Notes under the pieces: model-generated
What the model saw: the letters and a program-made list of their open reading frames with translations, nothing else
The model's database searches: none
What the model was told of the DNA's origin: nothing
Position numbers and translations under genes: made by a program
Assembly (NCBI GenBank): GCA_963575675.1
Contig: CAUYUA010000025.1
Coordinates: 1 to 7,417, forward strand
Source of the DNA: CAUYUA01 sp963575675
GTDB lineage: Bacteria > Pseudomonadota > Alphaproteobacteria > Azospirillales > Azospirillaceae
DNA length: 7,417 nt
Direction of reading: 5' to 3'
In this document: positions 5,151 through 7,417 of the stretch, piece by piece
How positions within the stretch are numbered: position 1 is the first letter of the stretch
Layout: each line of letters begins with the position of its first letter

Positions 5151-5172
5151 CGCATTCGGGATACGAGGCATG
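5151..5172 (-). repeat. Inverted iteron abutting the trfA stop codon
   Basis: Matches the reverse complement of the main iteron at 21 of 22 positions and ends one base before the trfA stop codon (5176-5174). Its orientation is opposite to the arrays at 4791-5079. It may limit copy number by TrfA pairing or lie in the 3' untranslated part of the trfA mRNA. Confidence 0.8.
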
Positions 5173-5173
5173 G

Positions 5174-6211
5174 TCATTCCTGTCTCGACTTATCGAGGAG
5201 CCTTTTCTGACTGGCGGTCACGGCCGCGCCCCTGTCCACGGTCACAAGGTCGGTCTTCGCGTCGATCTTCCACGAATCAAGCGCGCCGATGGCCACGAGT
5301 TCGTCTAGAGCTCCTTTGAGCTTCCGGCGGAATCCGAAGATATCTTTCGTTTCGCTCCCACTCAATTCCCGCAAGGTTGCAACCTTCACCGGAAACGGCG
5401 CGGCGTGACTGCTGAAATAACCATGGAGCCAGAGCGCCAACGGCTTGCCGCGCAGTGATTGCCGCTGTTCCCACTCAATCCCGGTCCAAGTGTTGGCGCT
5501 ATAGAGAACAATCATCTTTGGATCGAGCGTTAGTTCGTACTCTCCAGTCTTCACGTTTTTGACACAGCTTGACAACAAGCTTCCGGTAAAAACCTTGCTG
5601 CCGTTGCGTATCTCTATGGCGCATCCGACAAGGCGAGTAATCGAGTCATCAAGCCAATTATAATCATTCTTTCCGTTGCTTCGTCCTATGCCCTTTAAGA
5701 ACGCATTTGCTCTGAATTTGCAAATATTTCCCAATGGCTGGCTTCTCGCCAGATGAACCGCTTGCTCCCAGACATCGAGGTCTGCTTGATCCAATGTCAT
5801 GCCATAGTATTTTATAACTATGCCTCCGATAGAGGCTATTTCCTCTTTGTCTATGAACCGCCGCGTTTTTCCTTGAATTGCCGAGAACAACGCGGAGCGC
5901 AGAATATCGTTCGGAACCGCGCGCACAGGCTCCGACCAGATCGGCAACTTAACGATCTGGGCCGGTTCTTGCGGCGATTCCCACAGTCCTTCGGCGCGCA
6001 TTTCCTCTCGAACGAGGTCAAGCCACGGCATGACGGCCGCGGCGGTCGCCCCGGTCCTCAGCTTCTCAGCCGGAAACCCGAGTTCCACGGCTCGCTTTCC
6101 CCACCGTTGCCGCTCTTCGTCGGGCGCCTGAAGCAAGTATCGAAAAGCGCTGTCGGCGGGTTTTGGTTTGGCGTCTTCTTCGGGCGTTGTCATTTCTGGG
6201 TTCATCCTCAT
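5174..6211 (-). CDS. trfA: TrfA-family plasmid replication initiator (345 aa)
   Basis: TrfA binds iterons at oriV, melts the AT-rich region with host DnaA and loads the helicase. Family blocks are plain: LPIWSEPVRAVPNDILRSAL (89-108), TLDQADLDVWEQAVHLARSQ (139-158), SNGKNDYNWL (178-187), WEQRQSLRGKPLALWLHGYF (247-266), SSHAAPFPVKVATLRELSGS (267-286) and a C-terminal winged-helix-like FRRKLKGALDELVAIGALDS (294-313). They parallel RK2 TrfA (RAMPNDTARSALF, YFSSHREPYPLK). Length lies between the short and long RK2 forms. The N-terminal ~85 residues are acidic/helical and variable. The start is uncertain: the ATG at 6211 has a weak binding site, and Met3 or Met7 are alternatives. The gene begins 26 nt after the 166-aa gene, so it may be co-transcribed with the head genes. 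The iterons lie just downstream. Confidence 0.93.
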   Translation of the reverse strand: MRMNPEMTTPEEDAKPKPADSAFRYLLQAPDEERQRWGKRAVELGFPAEKLRTGATAAAVMPWLDLVREEMRAEGLWESPQEPAQIVKLPIWSEPVRAVPNDILRSALFSAIQGKTRRFIDKEEIASIGGIVIKYYGMTLDQADLDVWEQAVHLARSQPLGNICKFRANAFLKGIGRSNGKNDYNWLDDSITRLVGCAIEIRNGSKVFTGSLLSSCVKNVKTGEYELTLDPKMIVLYSANTWTGIEWEQRQSLRGKPLALWLHGYFSSHAAPFPVKVATLRELSGSETKDIFGFRRKLKGALDELVAIGALDSWKIDAKTDLVTVDRGAAVTASQKRLLDKSRQE

Positions 6212-6237
6212 AAGGGTAGACGCCTAAACCGAGCGCG

Positions 6238-6738
6238 CTAGACGATATCGCCGCATCGAGCTTCGGCTATTCTTCGGAGTTCCGGATATACGGCGAAACA
6301 GTCTTCGAGCAGGCCAACGCAATACGGATATTTTTGTTTTAATTCTTTAAAATAAATTGCCGCGCCGTGACAATCATTGTGCGCTGATTGTGTTGCTTGT
6401 GTAATCGTTAAATATGTTTTTATTGCAAAACCGATTGCCGTCTTTGCTTTGATAGACGCAATCCTATTGAATCTATTCTCCATTTTATTAAAACTCTTGT
6501 TTATTTTTTCTTCGTCGTTCGATGCGCGGCTTCGATCGAAAGCGTTCGCCGCGTCGAGGTAACGACGAAACGCGGTCAAGATTTCGTGGTCGGAATCAGA
6601 CGGCTGACCCGCCGCTCCGGAAAAGGTCACGGAGACGCTGACCGTTGCGGCGGGGCCACAAGCGTTGCGATGAGTGGTGGAAAAATCAAAATTTGGGATA
6701 TGGGCGCGCGACGACGCGCTAAATTCGGCGTTAGCCAT
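6238..6738 (-). CDS. Helical protein of unknown function between cement and trfA genes (166 aa)
   Basis: I do not recognise a family. The N-terminal ~50 residues are low-complexity and Ser/Ala-rich. From HEILTAFRRYLDAANAFDRS (51-70) onward the chain is mostly amphipathic helix with charged stretches (ASNDEEKINKSFNKMENRFN, 72-91), then IKTYLTITQATQSAHNDCHG (106-125). Several cysteines lie in the C-terminal half (C123, C140, C147, C162). There is no signal peptide or membrane segment. The frame is open upstream to 6855, but the ATG at 6738 is preferred because AGGAAG lies seven bases before it. It lies 127 bp after the cement gene and 26 bp before trfA. It could be a structural, packaging or copy-control protein; nothing in the sequence decides. 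Confidence 0.7.
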   Translation of the reverse strand: MANAEFSASSRAHIPNFDFSTTHRNACGPAATVSVSVTFSGAAGQPSDSDHEILTAFRRYLDAANAFDRSRASNDEEKINKSFNKMENRFNRIASIKAKTAIGFAIKTYLTITQATQSAHNDCHGAAIYFKELKQKYPYCVGLLEDCFAVYPELRRIAEARCGDIV

Positions 6739-6865
6739 GGCCTCGCTTCCTTCGAAAGCGGCTGCGGTTAGTCGCGGTCGGGCATTTGCGGTGCCTGTCC
6801 GCGACGCTCCGAAGTGAAGCACGACGAAAGAGCATGAGTCAAGAAGCCCGACCATGGCTTGGCCG
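6739..6865. other. Short intergenic region between cement and the 166-aa gene
   Basis: 127 bp, GC-rich. Just past the cement stop on the minus strand, AAGCC and GGCTT can pair across 7 bases, followed only by CTT, too weak to call a terminator. TTGACT near 6835-6840 has no good -10 partner. The 166-aa gene may therefore be read through from the head genes. Confidence 0.4.
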
Positions 6866-7204
6866 TCACCGCCGCAACAACGCTTCGATCTTGGCTCCGG
6901 CTCTGGAGGAAGCTTCCAGAGCGTCGGCGAAGACGAACTCCGCGCCGGTCGCCGTGATTGCCCGGCCTTGAGCGTCGCTGGTCAGAGCATCGCCGACGGC
7001 GAAGGCCGCGCCAGATTCAACCGTCGCCGTGCCGCTCACAACGACGGCTAAGTCGTCTTCGACGTCGGCGCTTGTCGAGGCCACGCCAAGCGTCTTCGCC
7101 CCCTGAACGGAGGCTTGAGCGCCGCTAAACGTAACGCAGCGGCCAGCGGCGATGATTCCGGACGCGGTTTTGGTCAAGGTGAGAATAGGGTTGCATTGAG
7201 GCAT
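6866..7204 (-). CDS. Capsid cement/decoration protein, DUF2190-like (112 aa)
   Basis: Small beta-rich proteins of this type bind the outside of HK97-fold capsids, and their genes often lie between protease and major capsid genes. The hallmark pattern is visible: ILTLTKTASGIIAAGRCVTF (7-26), GAKTLGVASTSA (35-46), DDLAVVVSGTATVESGAAFA (50-69) and GDALTSDAQGRAITATGAEF (71-90), with short Gly-turn strands throughout and no long helix until the C-terminus (ADALEASSRAGAKIEALLRR). Length is typical. The ATG shares its A with the TAA stop of the upstream gene (TAATG), and AAGGG lies about eight bases upstream, so translation is probably coupled to the scaffold/protease gene. Confidence 0.72.
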   Translation of the reverse strand: MPQCNPILTLTKTASGIIAAGRCVTFSGAQASVQGAKTLGVASTSADVEDDLAVVVSGTATVESGAAFAVGDALTSDAQGRAITATGAEFVFADALEASSRAGAKIEALLRR

Positions 7205-7417
7205 TACCGTTGCCCTTGCGCAGAGACGGCGCGAACGGCTTCGTCAAACGGAACTTTGTAAGCCCGTTGGTAAGCCATGGCTTTTTGACGCAAGATTTCG
7301 CTGGCTTTGTCGATGGGAAAGCCTTCGGGCGCAGAGAAATTCATGCTGTTTGGAGCAAAGAAATCGTCGCCGGTTCCGGTGACGATTTCTCCGGGCGGCG
7401 GCAATCGCGACTTTTGC
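7204..7417 (-). CDS. Probable C-terminal end of a capsid protease/scaffold protein (partial, 70 residues)
   Basis: The frame is open to the right edge, so the true start lies beyond the window. The visible residues include LPPPGEIVTGTGDDFFAP, then a predicted helix KASEILRQKAMAYQRAYKVP and FDEAVRAVSAQ at the end. An ending of the form 'helix, AYQ..., V.F.EAV.AV' is common at the C-terminus of Mu-like protease/scaffold proteins, and the gene directly precedes a cement protein as those genes usually do. It overlaps the cement gene by one base. It may be the missing end of the CDS at 1-595 if the molecule is circular; a direct join of the window ends is out of frame. A TTG at 7404 could start a 66-aa protein, but this is less likely. 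Confidence 0.5.
   Translation of the reverse strand, partial: QKSRLPPPGEIVTGTGDDFFAPNSMNFSAPEGFPIDKASEILRQKAMAYQRAYKVPFDEAVRAVSAQGQR

Larger units (their letters stand above)
4720..5172. other. Predicted origin of replication (oriV): AT-rich block, iterons and DnaA boxes
   Basis: The region holds an AT-rich block (about 4720-4765, with a run of nine or more T), one DnaA box, six tandem iterons, three more DnaA boxes and three further iterons, and ends at an iteron touching the trfA stop codon. The combination of a 22-bp iteron period, consensus DnaA boxes, an AT-rich element and an adjacent TrfA gene is the architecture of an IncP/RK2-like TrfA-dependent origin. The unwinding site is probably the AT-rich block at the left, but this is inferred. 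Confidence 0.85.

Noticed and set aside
5753..6241. 162-codon plus-strand frame opposite trfA
   Set aside because: Antisense shadow of a gene with strong TrfA-family motifs.

Overview
This window joins a plasmid-type replicon to a set of phage head genes. The replicon consists of a TrfA-family replication initiator and an iteron/DnaA-box origin. The head genes encode a major capsid protein, the N-terminal part of a capsid protease/scaffold protein, the C-terminal end of a protein that looks like the same family, and a small capsid cement (DUF2190-like) protein. I see no portal, terminase, tail, integrase or lysis gene. The host is probably a Gram-negative proteobacterium, most likely alphaproteobacterial: the TrfA and CCDC90/DUF1640-like proteins and the consensus DnaA boxes point that way. 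The sequence alone does not fix the genus.

Layout. All genes except one are on the minus strand. Reading right to left: a partial CDS at the right edge (7417-7204, probable scaffold/protease C-terminus) overlaps the cement protein (7204-6866) by one base (TAATG). A 166-aa protein of unknown function (6738-6238) follows, then trfA (6211-5174). Next is the origin (about 4720-5172): six tandem 22-bp iterons, three more direct iterons (one degenerate), an inverted iteron at the end of trfA, and four perfect TTATCCACA DnaA boxes. From about 2990 to 4770 there is no convincing gene. That stretch is packed with repeats: a compound interspersed element in two or three copies, scattered inverted iterons, a 10-bp phased TATCCC array, an AT-rich patch and several hairpins. 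The only plus-strand gene is a coiled-coil/transmembrane CCDC90/DUF1640-like protein (2443-2901).

The left part is a second minus-strand operon. A Mor/C-like activator (1929-1525) shares one base (TGATG) with the major capsid gene (1525-608). A capsid protease/scaffold gene follows 12 nt later (595 to beyond base 1). Upstream of the operon are a sigma70-like promoter and, just beyond its -35, an array of 31-bp repeats carrying a CGTTTTT-T-AAAAACG palindrome.

Reading of the whole. The element could be a phage-plasmid or capsid-encoding satellite that replicates with TrfA and host DnaA and builds its own capsid. If the molecule is circular, the two partial protease/scaffold CDSs at the window ends could be two halves of one gene. 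The head operon would then run activator, major capsid, protease/scaffold, cement, unknown, trfA. A direct end-to-end join is out of frame, so circularity needs sequence outside the window. Circularity is inference, not something the window shows.
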